Shown: positions 1-10,580, counted from the stretch's first letter. The stretch: 64,000 bases of DNA from Pseudomaricurvus alcaniphilus (GCF_011440395.1 NZ_JAAOIX010000003.1:62001-126000), one strand, 5' to 3'. The notes: a model not told the origin generated them from the sequence alone. Made by a program: numbers and translations.

Positions 1-2613
1 GTTGAGGCTATCACCGGTATTGGTGAGCAACTGGTGCAGGCGCTGCATAAGGTTTTGCGGGTTGAGTTCCAGCAGTTCTTCAAAGGCCTCATCCTCGGTA
101 ATGCCTCGCTCCCAGGCCAATTCGCCATTCAGCAACAGCAACAGGTGCCAGCACTGCAGGGTATAGGTGTTTTTGAAGGCCGCCGGATCGACCTTGACCA
201 GCTTGCCGAGCAGCAGCACCAGCTCTTGCAGCAACAGTCGGCCGCGGAGGTCGTCGCCGCCGTAGGTGTTGATGCGCTCCATGATTTCGGCGTTGCCCAG
301 CGGCCTGACGATCAGCACCTCGTCACTGAATGAGCGGCCAACCGCCACCCTTATGCCGCGAATGACCAGCCTGGCGAGTTCATCCTGGAGTCGTTCGTCG
401 TACCAGCCGAGCAGGGCTGCGGTCCGTCGCATCACACCCCACAGGCGCCACTGGGCGGCCTGGTGGTAGAGTTCCTCCGCCAGGTCCCGCAAGTTGCGGC
501 CAGCGGCAGTGCTGGTTTTACTGTCCAGTCGCTCCCAGAGAATGCTGATCAATTCAACCTGGGCGTAGGCGTTGGTGCTGAGTTGCAACTGCTGCAGCAA
601 CTCCTCGTCACTGCTCTTGCTCCATAGGTTGATCAGTGATGCAGGCACCCGCTGCGCCGCAGCACGGCTGTTTTTAAGTACGCCTTGCAATGGCTCCGGC
701 TTGGCAAACTCATTTTGCTGAATGGCAAAATCGTGCAGGTAATCGATGTTTTCCCGGCTCGCGGTGGGCAGGTGTTCGGTGATCCGGGCCACACGGGTGG
801 AGACACCGTTACAGTCGCCGGCCTGCAATTCCTGCAGCAGGGCGGTGAGCAATTCATGGCCCGGCGACGATAACATGGCCCGGGTGATCATAAAGCTCAA
901 CAGCGGTCGGCCGGGTTTGCGCCAGTTGCGCTGGATATGCCCCAGTTCGGCCCGGATTTGTTCCACCAGGAAATAGTTGTCCAGTTGAAAGTAGGAGTGC
1001 CGGGTGTGAATAAACGGTGGCAGGAAGATAACTTGTTCACCGCGCAGGGTATAGATCTGGGAGGTGGTCAGGGTATCCAGTTGCCGCAGCGGTCGCCCGG
1101 ACAGCGACAGTTTGTCATCGCTGCCCACGCCGGTAAATGCGCGCGCCAGCGCCGAGGAACTGGCGACCTGGATGGGGGCGATTTGCTGGGGGGTTTGCGA
1201 GGCAATGCCGAGTTCGTGCAGCATCGCCCTGACTTCGCTGTTCTCTGCCAGCAGGGTGACCAGCAAACGGTTTTTGTGCGGCTGTTCCTGCTGCCAGCGC
1301 CGGTCCAACGGGTCGATGTCAGAGGGGTAGAGGTATTTTTCCTGCAGCAGTGAACTGAGAATGCTCAGGCTCTGGGCCCATACCAGTGGTACGTTTTCGT
1401 TGGCGAGTCGCGGTTGCGAGTGCGGTGCGGCTTTTTCGGCCTCAATATGTTCCGCTGCCACATAGTAGAGTTCGGGCAACAGTTTCTGCCCGTCCTGCTC
1501 CACGAACAGCGGCTCCAGCGCCTGCTGGTAGAAATTCGCTTGCTGCTCGTCCATGCGCATTTGCCCGTCGAGTAGCAGGTAGGTGAAGAACAACGGCCAT
1601 TCCGACTCGATATCTTCAAACGCCTGCAGCTCACCGGTTTTATAGTAGAGGCGCTCGTGGTCTTCCACCACAGTCTGGTGCCCATCCCGCAGAAATCGCT
1701 TGCAGCCATAGCGGCCCTGCAACTTGTCGACGATTTCCTGGCGGGTGCGGTTGACCAGTGCTTCGTTTTCGACGGCGTAAGCGGGGAAGCCGATGATGCT
1801 GAGCAGGGCGGCGTCAATCTCTTTGGACGCCGACTCCCTCGGTAAAAGTGCCTCGAGGGTGTCCCGGGCGTTGGCGATGTCATCTTCAACCACGTGAATC
1901 ACCGAGCTTTCGTTACCTTCAGTGCCGTACAGGTCGAAGCCGCGCATGGCTTCCAGGGCTGCCTTGGCCATGCCTACGGAGCTGGCGTTGATCTCGGCGT
2001 TGCCCTCGTTGCTCTTGGCGCCGCGTTCCCACAGGCCAAAATCCGGGGTCAGGTAGGCGCGGCTGATATAGTGCACCAGGTTCTGGACGAAGTTGACCTC
2101 CTCCTGGTTAAAAATAATGCGCAGGCCGCTGGCGGTCATTTGGGCCAGCATCAACAGGAAGATCGAGGTGGCATCCAGTTGCAGGTGGCCCCATTCATCG
2201 TCGCCAACCACCGGGTCGCCGGTCTGGGTATTGTACTTGGCGTGCAGCGCATCCATGGGGTTGAGGGTGTGCTTGAAAGCTTCGACCTTGTCGCTCTGCT
2301 TCATCATGCAGATGAGCAGGCCGCGCATGAGCTTGACCACGCTCTGCTCCAACGCGTAGGCGCGGCCGCTATCGCACTCCGCCCGGCGGTAGGCGATGGC
2401 CAGGCCCCAGGGGGCGAGAATACTGTAGACGTTGTCACGCACCCAGGCATCGGTGTAGTCGCCGTGGACTGTGACTGCGGTGCTGGCGGGTAGCAAGCCG
2501 GTGATGGGGTTTTGCCGGGTCAGGATAATTGACTGTACGTCGCGGTAGTAGCGGTCCAGGCCCAGCTGTCGCTGTTGCTTCTGCGGGGCCTGCTGTATTG
2601 CTTTGCGGTCCAT
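1..2613 (-). CDS. Phosphorylase kinase alpha/beta-like protein (GH15-type fold), partial
   Basis: The minus-strand frame opens with ATG at 2613 and stays open to base 1, so at least 871 residues are present and the C-terminus lies outside the window. A good ribosome site (GAGGAG, 8 bases upstream) supports the start. The protein closely resembles the glucoamylase-like (GH15) N-terminal region of eukaryotic phosphorylase kinase alpha/beta subunits: TGLLPAS at 38-44, DAWVRDNVYSI at 55-65, LEQSVVKLMRGLL at 88-100, VVGDDEWGHLQLDATS at 135-150, GLWERG at 193-198 and NASSVGMAKAALEA at 209-222. In animals this subunit regulates the kinase that activates glycogen phosphorylase. Bacterial homologues are usually annotated only as GH15-like proteins of unknown role. 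It stands about 8 kb from a glycogen operon that contains glgP. No kinase gamma subunit is visible nearby, so a regulatory or glucan-binding role is inference. Confidence 0.88.
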   Translation of the reverse strand, partial: MDRKAIQQAPQKQQRQLGLDRYYRDVQSIILTRQNPITGLLPASTAVTVHGDYTDAWVRDNVYSILAPWGLAIAYRRAECDSGRAYALEQSVVKLMRGLLICMMKQSDKVEAFKHTLNPMDALHAKYNTQTGDPVVGDDEWGHLQLDATSIFLLMLAQMTASGLRIIFNQEEVNFVQNLVHYISRAYLTPDFGLWERGAKSNEGNAEINASSVGMAKAALEAMRGFDLYGTEGNESSVIHVVEDDIANARDTLEALLPRESASKEIDAALLSIIGFPAYAVENEALVNRTRQEIVDKLQGRYGCKRFLRDGHQTVVEDHERLYYKTGELQAFEDIESEWPLFFTYLLLDGQMRMDEQQANFYQQALEPLFVEQDGQKLLPELYYVAAEHIEAEKAAPHSQPRLANENVPLVWAQSLSILSSLLQEKYLYPSDIDPLDRRWQQEQPHKNRLLVTLLAENSEVRAMLHELGIASQTPQQIAPIQVASSSALARAFTGVGSDDKLSLSGRPLRQLDTLTTSQIYTLRGEQVIFLPPFIHTRHSYFQLDNYFLVEQIRAELGHIQRNWRKPGRPLLSFMITRAMLSSPGHELLTALLQELQAGDCNGVSTRVARITEHLPTASRENIDYLHDFAIQQNEFAKPEPLQGVLKNSRAAAQRVPASLINLWSKSSDEELLQQLQLSTNAYAQVELISILWERLDSKTSTAAGRNLRDLAEELYHQAAQWRLWGVMRRTAALLGWYDERLQDELARLVIRGIRVAVGRSFSDEVLIVRPLGNAEIMERINTYGGDDLRGRLLLQELVLLLGKLVKVDPAAFKNTYTLQCWHLLLLLNGELAWERGITEDEAFEELLELNPQNLMQRLHQLLTNTGDSLN

Positions 2614-3040
2614 AAATAGACTCCTCACAAACGGGTGGCATCGCCACCGGATGCGCCGATGGTGCGAATTTCCCCGGCGCTGTGCAATGGTTCGTTGCTG
2701 AATACGTATTCAGCAGCTGTTCTTGTTTGCGCAGATAATGATCTAATACGCGAGCTTCAGTTGCGCTCTCCAGTAGCCTGGGATCAAACCCGGCCGGGAG
2801 GGCGAAGCTGGTTTCTACAGCGTGCTCCTGTGGGTTTAATCTCAGGGCTCCCGGTCGGGTAAATACCTGGCTTTCGGCACTGTTTTCCGAATGTCCGCCA
2901 GGGGCGTCTGGAACTTGCCAGCCCGTTAATCATGAAGAGCCCCGGTTCGCTAAACTTCCGCCAGATTTCCCTGGCAAATACTTAATCACGACCATTTTCA
3001 AAATGGTCTCCCTTGATTTCGCTCACGGAGGCTGAAGTCG
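2614..3040. other. 427-bp intergenic region with a palindrome and an inverted repeat
   Basis: This divergent region separates the phosphorylase-kinase-like gene (minus) from the SemiSWEET gene (plus), so both promoters should lie here. It contains a 20-bp perfect palindrome (listed separately) and a 15-base inverted repeat at 2777-2791 and 2832-2846 with two mismatches, both of which could form G-U pairs in RNA. I see no convincing open frame. Confidence 0.6.
2696..2715. promoter_or_regulatory. 20-bp perfect palindrome with central CG, possible LacI-family operator
   Basis: The sequence reads TGCTGAATAC followed by its exact reverse complement. A central CpG and outer TG/CA bases are typical of LacI-family operators. 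It lies 83 bp upstream of the phosphorylase-kinase-like start codon, and a LacI-type repressor gene is 0.7 kb away. That this repressor binds here is inference; no second copy was found in the window. Confidence 0.45.
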
Positions 3041-3307
3041 ATGTTGTCCAATACTTTAATGTTGGAAATGGTTGGCCTGGTGGCCGGCTTTTGTACCACC
3101 CTGAGCTTTCTGCCCCAGGCGTTGCAGGTTATCAAGACGCGCAACACCACCTCCATTTCACTGATGATGTATGTGGTTTTTGTTACCGGCGTGACGCTGT
3201 GGATCATCTATGGTGTACTGATATCCAGCCTGCCGCTGCTGATGTGGAATTTCTTTACCCTGTTGCTGGCGGGCACCATTTTGCGTTTGAAGTTGCGTTA
3301 TGGTTGA
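3041..3307 (+). CDS. SemiSWEET-type sugar carrier
   Basis: An 88-residue, three-helix membrane protein of the SemiSWEET / PQ-loop (MtN3-saliva) family. It has the diagnostic FLPQALQVIKTRNT segment (residues 24-37), with the PQ pair that acts as a hinge, followed by SISLMMY and a third hydrophobic helix. Length is usual for the family, which works as homodimers that let glucose or sucrose pass the inner membrane by facilitated transport. GGAGG about 9 bases upstream fits the ATG start. It sits beside a LacI-type regulator and the glk/edd operon, so glucose uptake as the free sugar followed by Glk phosphorylation is the natural reading (inference). Confidence 0.87.
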   Translation: MLSNTLMLEMVGLVAGFCTTLSFLPQALQVIKTRNTTSISLMMYVVFVTGVTLWIIYGVLISSLPLLMWNFFTLLLAGTILRLKLRYG

Positions 3308-3383
3308 TCGCGACCCGGTCAGTGCCCCCGCGATAAACACTGCATTGGCTGCGCGCCGGGGGTTAACCTCTTTTGACGGTTGA

Positions 3384-4418
3384 TTATTTTGCCAGTGGGG
3401 CGCAGGATTGCCGTTCCACCAGGCGGGGGGTGACAAGTTCGGACTGCACGGTCTCACCCTCGATCAACTGGATCAGCTTTGCCACCAGCAGTTCGCCAGA
3501 GCGATGGGTATCCTGGTGCACCGTGGTTAAAGGCGGATACATATAGGACGCGGCGGGGATATCATCAAAGCCCAGTACCGAAATGTCGCGCGGGACTTCC
3601 AGCTGGTGTTCCCGCAGGGCGCGAATGGCGCCGATCGCAATCAAGTCGCTGGCACACTGAATGGCAGTGAATTTTTTTCCGGAGCGGAGCAGCTTATGCA
3701 CTCCTTCACAGCCTTCCTCTTCGAAATTGTAGGCCTCGTGTTGCAGGCCGGGCTCAGGCTCGATGCCCGCCTCGCGCAGTGCCTCCATGTGGCCCTGGTA
3801 GCGCAGCATAAATTCCGGGCTGCGCTGGGTGTTGCCACCGATAAAGGCGATCTGCCTGTGGCCCAGTTGAATAAGGTGCTCGGCGCCGGCGCGACCGCCA
3901 GCAAAATTGTCGCAACTCAGGGACAGCCCCGGCTGCCCCTCTTCTTTGGGGCCCCAGATAATAAAACGGGCGCCGGCATTATCCAGCTGTTCCAGCTTCT
4001 CCCTATAGGTCATATAGTCGCCATAACCGAGCAGGATAATGCCATCAGCGCGGCTGGAGACTTCGTAATCAATGTGCCAGTCTTCGCTGAACTGCTGGAA
4101 CGAGAGCAGCAGGTCGTAGCCGTGGCCGGAAGAGAAGCGGGTTATGCTGCCCAGCAGCGACAGGAAAAACGGGTTGATATGGGAGTCGTCGGTGGTGGGG
4201 TCTTCGAACAGCAGCAGGGCCAGGGTTTTCGAGGATTGCGAGCGCAGTCCGGCGGCGTTCTTGTCGACCCGGTAGTTCAGCTCGCGGGCAATCTCCTGAA
4301 TTTTTTGCCGGGTTTCGGGGGTCACCAGGGGGCTGTTTCTTAACGCCCGGGAGACTGTGGACTGCGACACGCCAGCGCGGTAGGCAATATCCAGGGATGT
4401 GGCTCTGCGCTCTTTCAA
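3384..4418 (-). CDS. LacI-family transcriptional repressor
   Basis: A 344-residue LacI/GalR-type regulator. Residues 5-26 (ATSLDIAYRAGVSQSTVSRA) form the helix-turn-helix, followed by the hinge (ARELNYRVDKNAAGLRSQ) and a periplasmic-binding-protein-like effector domain ending with the usual GFDDIPAASYMYPPLTTVHQD segment. It is divergent from edd and convergent with the SemiSWEET gene, so it probably controls glucose or glucan use, possibly itself and the SemiSWEET or phosphorylase-kinase-like gene. The effector cannot be told from sequence. A candidate operator lies in its upstream region around 4497-4512, and the palindrome at 2696-2715 is another. Confidence 0.9.
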   Translation of the reverse strand: MKERRATSLDIAYRAGVSQSTVSRALRNSPLVTPETRQKIQEIARELNYRVDKNAAGLRSQSSKTLALLLFEDPTTDDSHINPFFLSLLGSITRFSSGHGYDLLLSFQQFSEDWHIDYEVSSRADGIILLGYGDYMTYREKLEQLDNAGARFIIWGPKEEGQPGLSLSCDNFAGGRAGAEHLIQLGHRQIAFIGGNTQRSPEFMLRYQGHMEALREAGIEPEPGLQHEAYNFEEEGCEGVHKLLRSGKKFTAIQCASDLIAIGAIRALREHQLEVPRDISVLGFDDIPAASYMYPPLTTVHQDTHRSGELLVAKLIQLIEGETVQSELVTPRLVERQSCAPLAK

Positions 4419-4488
4419 AAGGGTTGCCTCCAGAGAAGTGTAATTGTTATCGGCTTTCTTTGGGATTTACTAATTTGGGATTGGTTAT

Positions 4489-4523
4489 AACACCAATGGT
4501 TACCGGTTGCATAGTATTGGTGT
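4489..4523. promoter_or_regulatory. Inverted repeat and candidate LacI operator upstream of the repressor gene
   Basis: An 8-base perfect inverted repeat (ACACCAAT at 4490-4497, ATTGGTGT at 4516-4523) brackets a LacI-like core centred on ACCGGT (4502-4507) with outer G and C half-site bases. A second perfect 12-bp palindrome (CTGTCGCGACAG) lies at 4527-4538. The position between divergent lacI-type and edd genes fits an operator region. The assignment is by pattern only. Confidence 0.4.
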
Positions 4524-4628
4524 AAGCTGTCGCGACAGGGGGGTTCAATTTATCAATCATCGATCTGCAGGTCTGGTTCGGGCTGAATTCAGCCCTTAAA
4601 AGACGACTTGTCCATGAAAACGTATGCA

Positions 4629-4643
4629 TGTAATTTAATTACA
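4629..4643. promoter_or_regulatory. HexR box 1 upstream of edd
   Basis: TGTAATTTAATTACA, a perfect 7-1-7 palindrome that matches the HexR consensus known from Shewanella, Vibrio and Pseudomonas relatives (TGTAAT-n3-ATTACA). A hexR gene is present in this window at 26789. HexR binding is relieved by KDPG in studied species. Confidence 0.85.
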
Positions 4644-4680
4644 CAAAATGTGGATTTGAGCTTCGGGTTGATGCAATATG

Positions 4681-4695
4681 CGTAATATAATTACA
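4681..4695. promoter_or_regulatory. HexR box 2 upstream of edd
   Basis: CGTAATATAATTACA, an imperfect version of the HexR palindrome, 23 bp upstream of the edd start codon and exactly 52 bp centre-to-centre from box 1. The pair suggests cooperative binding on one helix face (inference). Confidence 0.75.
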
Positions 4696-4718
4696 TTTGT
4701 TGGAGGACGATACAAGGC

Positions 4719-6548
4719 ATGAGCAATCTCAATAGCACGTTGGAGCAGGTGACAGCAGAGATAATTGCCCGCAGCAAGGCTGCCCGAGGCGATTACCTGG
4801 ATCAGATAAGTGCCAATCAAAAGCAACAGCCGGAGCGCCAGCAACTCAGTTGCGGCAACCTGGCACACGGCTTTGCCGCCTGCGATGAAACGGACAAGGG
4901 CCGTATTCGCATGCTGAACGCTTCCAATATCGGCATTGTCACGGCCTACAACGATATGTTGTCCGCCCACCAGCCCTATGCCGATTACCCGGACAAGATC
5001 AAAGCCTATGTGCGGGAAATGGGTTGTACCGCCCAGGTGGCGGGTGGTGTGCCGGCCATGTGTGACGGCGTCACCCAGGGCATGCCGGGTATGGAGCTGA
5101 GCTTGTTCAGCCGCGATGCCATCGCCCAGGCCACTGCCATTTCCCTGTCCCACCAGATGTTCGACGGGGTCTTGTGCCTGGGGATCTGCGACAAGATCGT
5201 ACCAGGGCTGCTGATCGGAGCCCTGCGCTTTGGTCATGTACCGGTGATGTTTGTGCCGGCCGGGCCCATGGCTACCGGTATGTCCAACAAGGAAAAGCAC
5301 CGCATTCGCCAGCTCTATGCTGAGGGCAAGGTGGGTCGCGAGGAATTGCTGGAAGCCGAATCGGCCTCCTATCACAGCGCCGGTACCTGTACCTTCTACG
5401 GCACCGCCAACAGCAACCAGATGCTGATGGAAGCTATGGGCTTGCAGCTGCCCGGCGGCTCCTTTGTCAACCCGGATACCCCCTTGCGCGAGGCGCTCAC
5501 CAAAGAGGCCGCCCAGCACATTACCCGTATTACCCGTCAATCTGGCGATCCGCGGCCACTGGGTGAAGTGGTCGATGAGCGCTCGGTCGTGAACGGTATC
5601 GTGGCCCTGTTGGCGTCCGGTGGTTCTACCAATCACGCCATTCACCTGGTGACTATCGCCCGGGCAGCCGGCGTGCTGATTAACTGGACCGACTTCAATA
5701 CCCTGTCTGGCGCAGTACCGCTGCTGGCCAGGGTCTATCCCAACGGCCAGGCTGACATCAACCATTTCCACGCGGCCGGCGGTACCTCCTATTTATTCCA
5801 GGAGCTGATGAGCGCCGGTTTGATGCACGCCGACGCCCGCACCGTGTGGGGCAAGAGCATGGCCGACTTCACCGTTGAGCCCACCCTGCAAGACGACAAG
5901 CTGGTCTGGAAAACGGGTGTGAAAGAGAGTCTCGCCCCGGATGTTATTGCCCAGGTGGAGAAGCCGTTTGATAAAGAAGGGGGCTTGCGCCTGCTGCAGG
6001 GCAACCTCGGACGCGGGGTGATCAAGATTTCCGCGGTGGCGGAAGAGCACCGGGTGATTGAAGGTCCGGCTGTGGTGCTTGCCAGCCAGCATTCACTGCA
6101 GGAGAAATTTGATTCCGGTGAGCTCAACAAGGATTGTGTCGTAATCGTCCGCTTCCAGGGACCAAAGGCCAACGGTATGCCAGAGCTGCACAAGTTGACA
6201 CCACTGCTGGGTGTGCTGCAGGATCGTGGTTTTAAGGTCGCCCTGGTGACCGATGGCCGCATGTCCGGCGCTTCGGGCAAGGTGCCGGCGGCAATTCATG
6301 TATCGCCGGAGGCCGCCGCGGGTGGCATTCTCAACAAGGTGCAAGACGGTGACTGGATTGTGCTGGACGGTAACAAGGGCACGCTGGAGTGTCGGGTCAG
6401 CGCCGAGGAATTGGCGGCCAGGCCGGCAGCACAACCAGAAGAGCAGAGCAGCCATGGCGTCGGCCGTGAATTGTTTACCAACTTCCGCCGTATCGTCTCT
6501 TCCGCTGAGCAGGGCGCAACCGTTCTGTTCGACTACGACGAGGCTTGA
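4719..6548 (+). CDS. edd: 6-phosphogluconate dehydratase
   Basis: A 609-residue member of the IlvD/Edd dehydratase family. It dehydrates 6-phosphogluconate to 2-keto-3-deoxy-6-phosphogluconate, the first committed step of the Entner-Doudoroff pathway in the cytoplasm. Iron-sulfur cluster cysteines appear in the family motifs [15 protein letters not shown] (about residues 117-131) and GICDKIVPG, and the C-terminal half has [12 protein letters not shown]. Length matches the usual Edd (about 603-610), which is longer than IlvD. TGGAGGA lies 11 bases before the ATG. It opens the edd-glk-eda-zwf-pgl run; two HexR boxes lie upstream. Confidence 0.96.
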   Translation: MSNLNSTLEQVTAEIIARSKAARGDYLDQISANQKQQPERQQLSCGNLAHGFAACDETDKGRIRMLNASNIGIVTAYNDMLSAHQPYADYPDKIKAYVREMGCTAQVAGGVPAMCDGVTQGMPGMELSLFSRDAIAQATAISLSHQMFDGVLCLGICDKIVPGLLIGALRFGHVPVMFVPAGPMATGMSNKEKHRIRQLYAEGKVGREELLEAESASYHSAGTCTFYGTANSNQMLMEAMGLQLPGGSFVNPDTPLREALTKEAAQHITRITRQSGDPRPLGEVVDERSVVNGIVALLASGGSTNHAIHLVTIARAAGVLINWTDFNTLSGAVPLLARVYPNGQADINHFHAAGGTSYLFQELMSAGLMHADARTVWGKSMADFTVEPTLQDDKLVWKTGVKESLAPDVIAQVEKPFDKEGGLRLLQGNLGRGVIKISAVAEEHRVIEGPAVVLASQHSLQEKFDSGELNKDCVVIVRFQGPKANGMPELHKLTPLLGVLQDRGFKVALVTDGRMSGASGKVPAAIHVSPEAAAGGILNKVQDGDWIVLDGNKGTLECRVSAEELAARPAAQPEEQSSHGVGRELFTNFRRIVSSAEQGATVLFDYDEA

Positions 6549-6551
6549 AGC

Positions 6552-7532
6552 ATGAGTGTTCAGCCCTGGAACCTGGTCGCTGATATTGGCGGCACTAATG
6601 CGCGCTTTGGAGTGGAGGATTACGCCAGCAGCAAGCTGCAGGAGACCCGGCGTTATTCGGTGTCCGAGCATGCCGAATTCAGCGATGCCCTCAATCACTT
6701 CCTCAATGACGTCAAGGAAATGGGTGGCTGGGAAGCGCTGCCCCGGGCCGCTTGTTTCGCGGTTGCTTGCGCGGTGGAAAGCGATGTGGTCCAGTTTACC
6801 AACAGCCCCTGGACCATCGATCGACACAAGGTGTCCGAGCAGTTGAACTCGGCCAGGTTGAGCCTGGTGAATGACTTCGTCGCGGTGGGCCACGCGGTCA
6901 CCGCCTTGAAACCGAAGGATTGGCACCAGATAGGTGGCGGCGCGCCGGTTACCGGTCGTCCCATCGCTATTCTCGGGCCCGGCACCGGCCTTGGTGTGTG
7001 TACCCTGGTGCCTATTGGCACCGGCTACAAGGTTATCGAAGGTGAGGGCGGGCACGTGGATTTCGCCCCCACCGACGCCCAGGAAATTGCGGTGTTTGAA
7101 ATCCTTAACCGGCGCTTTGGCCGGGTTTCCGCCGAGCGTCTGTTGTCCGGGGCGGGCATACTCAATATCTACCAGGCCCTGGCGCAGCTGGCCAACCAGT
7201 CGCCGGTGCTCCAGGCACCGGCCGAAGTTACCGCGGCGGCCTTGGAAGGGGTTGATACCCTGGCATTGAAATCCTTGCAAATGTTTTGCCGGACACTCGG
7301 CGCCGTGGCGGGTAACCTGGCCCTGACCCTGGGTGCCAAGGGCGGCGTTTATATCGCCGGCGGCATCGTGCCGCGCTTTATCGACTTTCTGGAAGCCAGC
7401 GACTTCCGCCACGGATTTGAGAACAAGGGGCGTTTTCGCTCCTACCTGACCACAATACCAACCCGGGTAATCACCAAAGATGATCTTGGTCTTGCCGGTG
7501 CGGTTAAAAAACTAAGCATATCGGAGCTATAA
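6552..7532 (+). CDS. glk: Glucokinase
   Basis: A 326-residue bacterial glucokinase (Glk family, PF02685). It phosphorylates free cytoplasmic glucose with ATP. LVADIGGTNARFGV (residues 8-21) is the phosphate-1 motif, followed by LVNDFVAVGHA, GPGTGLGV and the GEGGHVDFAP segment that contacts glucose, then GGIVPRF near the end. The gene begins 3 bp after edd and ends flush with eda, so it is co-transcribed. Its position beside edd/eda and near a SemiSWEET carrier suggests that glucose enters unphosphorylated and is handed to the ED route, with no PTS genes seen. Confidence 0.95.
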   Translation: MSVQPWNLVADIGGTNARFGVEDYASSKLQETRRYSVSEHAEFSDALNHFLNDVKEMGGWEALPRAACFAVACAVESDVVQFTNSPWTIDRHKVSEQLNSARLSLVNDFVAVGHAVTALKPKDWHQIGGGAPVTGRPIAILGPGTGLGVCTLVPIGTGYKVIEGEGGHVDFAPTDAQEIAVFEILNRRFGRVSAERLLSGAGILNIYQALAQLANQSPVLQAPAEVTAAALEGVDTLALKSLQMFCRTLGAVAGNLALTLGAKGGVYIAGGIVPRFIDFLEASDFRHGFENKGRFRSYLTTIPTRVITKDDLGLAGAVKKLSISEL

Positions 7533-8180
7533 ATGAGCAGAACTTCTCGGGAAATATTGAAGCTGGCACCTGTGGTACCTGTGATTACCATTCGCGACAT
7601 CAAGGACGCGGTACCCCTGGCCAAAGCCCTGGTTGCTGGCGGCATTCCGGTGCTGGAAGTGACCCTGCGTACACCCCAGGGGCTGGAGGCCATCCGCCTG
7701 ATGAAGCAGGAAGTAGAGGGCGCCGTGGTCGGTGCCGGTACGATCGTCAATGAGCGCGACCTGGACAATGCCGTGGAAGCGGGTAGCGAGTTTATCATTA
7801 CCCCCGGCTTGACCGACAACCTGTTGCGCGCTGGCATGAAGTGTGGTGTTACCTTCCTGCCTGGTATTGCTACCATCAGTGATTTGATGCGCTGCATGGA
7901 GCACGGCCTGGATACGCTCAAGTTTTTCCCGGCGGAAGCTGCAGGTGGGGCCAAGACCTTGAAAGCTTTTAGTGGCCCCTTCCCGGATATCCGCTTTTGC
8001 CCGACCGGCGGCATCGGCCTGAACAATATCGCCGATTACCTGGCTGTATCTTCGGTGCTCAGTGTCGGTGGCTCCTGGCTGACGCCCGATAACCTGATCA
8101 ACGCTGGCGACTGGGCTGGAATAACCCGGTTGGCGAAAGAGGCAACGGAAAAAGTTGCCAGCATCAGATCAGCGACTTGA
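7533..8180 (+). CDS. eda: KDPG aldolase (2-dehydro-3-deoxy-phosphogluconate aldolase)
   Basis: A 215-residue class I aldolase that splits KDPG into pyruvate and glyceraldehyde-3-phosphate. Visible family motifs: VPVITI near residue 13, VLEVTLRTPQGLEAI with the catalytic Glu, GAGTIV, and LKFFPAEAAGG carrying the Schiff-base Lys, then FCPTGGI. Length is standard for Eda. The ATG follows directly on the glk stop (TAA-ATG), which implies translational coupling. Confidence 0.96.
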   Translation: MSRTSREILKLAPVVPVITIRDIKDAVPLAKALVAGGIPVLEVTLRTPQGLEAIRLMKQEVEGAVVGAGTIVNERDLDNAVEAGSEFIITPGLTDNLLRAGMKCGVTFLPGIATISDLMRCMEHGLDTLKFFPAEAAGGAKTLKAFSGPFPDIRFCPTGGIGLNNIADYLAVSSVLSVGGSWLTPDNLINAGDWAGITRLAKEATEKVASIRSAT

Positions 8181-8195
8181 TTGGCGGAGCCCAAC

Positions 8196-9639
<1,444 letters not shown>

Positions 9640-9647
<8 letters not shown>

Positions 9648-10338
9648 TTTACTGGTGCGGGAATTTGATTCCCGAGCTGCGCTGGACCAGCAGTTGGCCA
9701 GTGAAGTCGCGGCCATTTTAACTAATGCTGTCGACGCACGGGGCAAGGCCAGCCTGGTGGTGTCCGGCGGTTCCACACCATTGAATTTTTTCCAGTTGCT
9801 GTCGCAGCAGGATTTGCCCTGGCAATACGTGACCATCACCCTTGCCGATGAGCGCTGGGTGGAGGCCGATCACGCCGATAGCAATCAGCGCCTGGTGCAG
9901 GAAAAGCTGTTGCTGAACAAGGCCGCCGCGGCCAGCTTTGTGGCGCTGAAAAATTCGGCAGTTAATGCCGAGGCCGGAGTGGAGCAGTGCGAACGGGATC
10001 TGGCGCCATTGGGAAAGTTTGACCTGGTTATTCTGGGTATGGGTGGAGATGGCCACACCGCGTCGCTGTTTCCCTGTTCACAGGAACTGCCACAGGGGCT
10101 GGATATGAAATCCGGCCGCACTTGTGTGGCGGTTCAGCCGACCACCGCACCGCACCAACGCATGAGCATGACGCTGCCGCGCCTGCTCGATGCGGCAGAG
10201 ATTGTTGTGCATATCGCCGGGGCCGATAAAAAAGCGGTGCTGGAGCGAGCGTTGCGGGTGAAAGATCAGGCGCAATTACCCATCAGTGCGGTTCTGCAGC
10301 AGCAGCGCACGCCGGTATCGGTTTTTTGGGCTGAGTAG
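9640..10338 (+). CDS. pgl: 6-phosphogluconolactonase
   Basis: A 232-residue DevB-type lactonase (glucosamine-6-phosphate isomerase fold) that hydrolyses 6-phosphogluconolactone to 6-phosphogluconate. Family motifs: LVVSGGSTPLNFF, VTITLADERWV followed by SNQRLVQEKLL, and LVILGMGGDGHTASLFP. It overlaps the zwf end by 8 bp, so zwf and pgl are coupled. It closes the operon that turns glucose into KDPG and triose plus pyruvate; no clear terminator hairpin with a T-run follows. Confidence 0.95.
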
Positions 10339-10580
10339 TTCTCTGGTGTGTTTTTCCCGGTTTGCGCGAGCCTATGCTGGCGTCAATTGGTGGTAGAGCT
10401 TTGCGCCTGTCAGGCAGGTGTTTCGACCGGCTGCAGCTTGTGCTGCAAACGGCGGTGCACCTGGCCATGGCGATAAACCGGTCCAGAATAATTAATTCAG
10501 TTTATGGGGCAGGGCACTGGATGTAATGGGTACTGGACGGCCTTCCCGGCTAGGGTTAATAGCTTCGGTGACAAATAAAA

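Noticed and set aside
4635-5771. A 378-codon open frame antisense to edd.
   Set aside because: It overlaps a clear family gene on the other strand, has no recognisable motifs and is His/Gly/Gln-rich as expected from a shadow frame in GC-rich DNA.
6093-7412. A 439-codon open frame antisense to the edd end and glk.
   Set aside because: Crosses two well-supported genes on the opposite strand and shows no family features.
10339-10580. Possible HexR box or strong terminator between pgl and malQ (an AATAATTAATTC stretch near 10488).
   Set aside because: The AT-rich stretch lacks the TGTAAT half-sites, and the small hairpins here (GCCTG/CAGGC, GCAGC/GCTGC) have no T-run.
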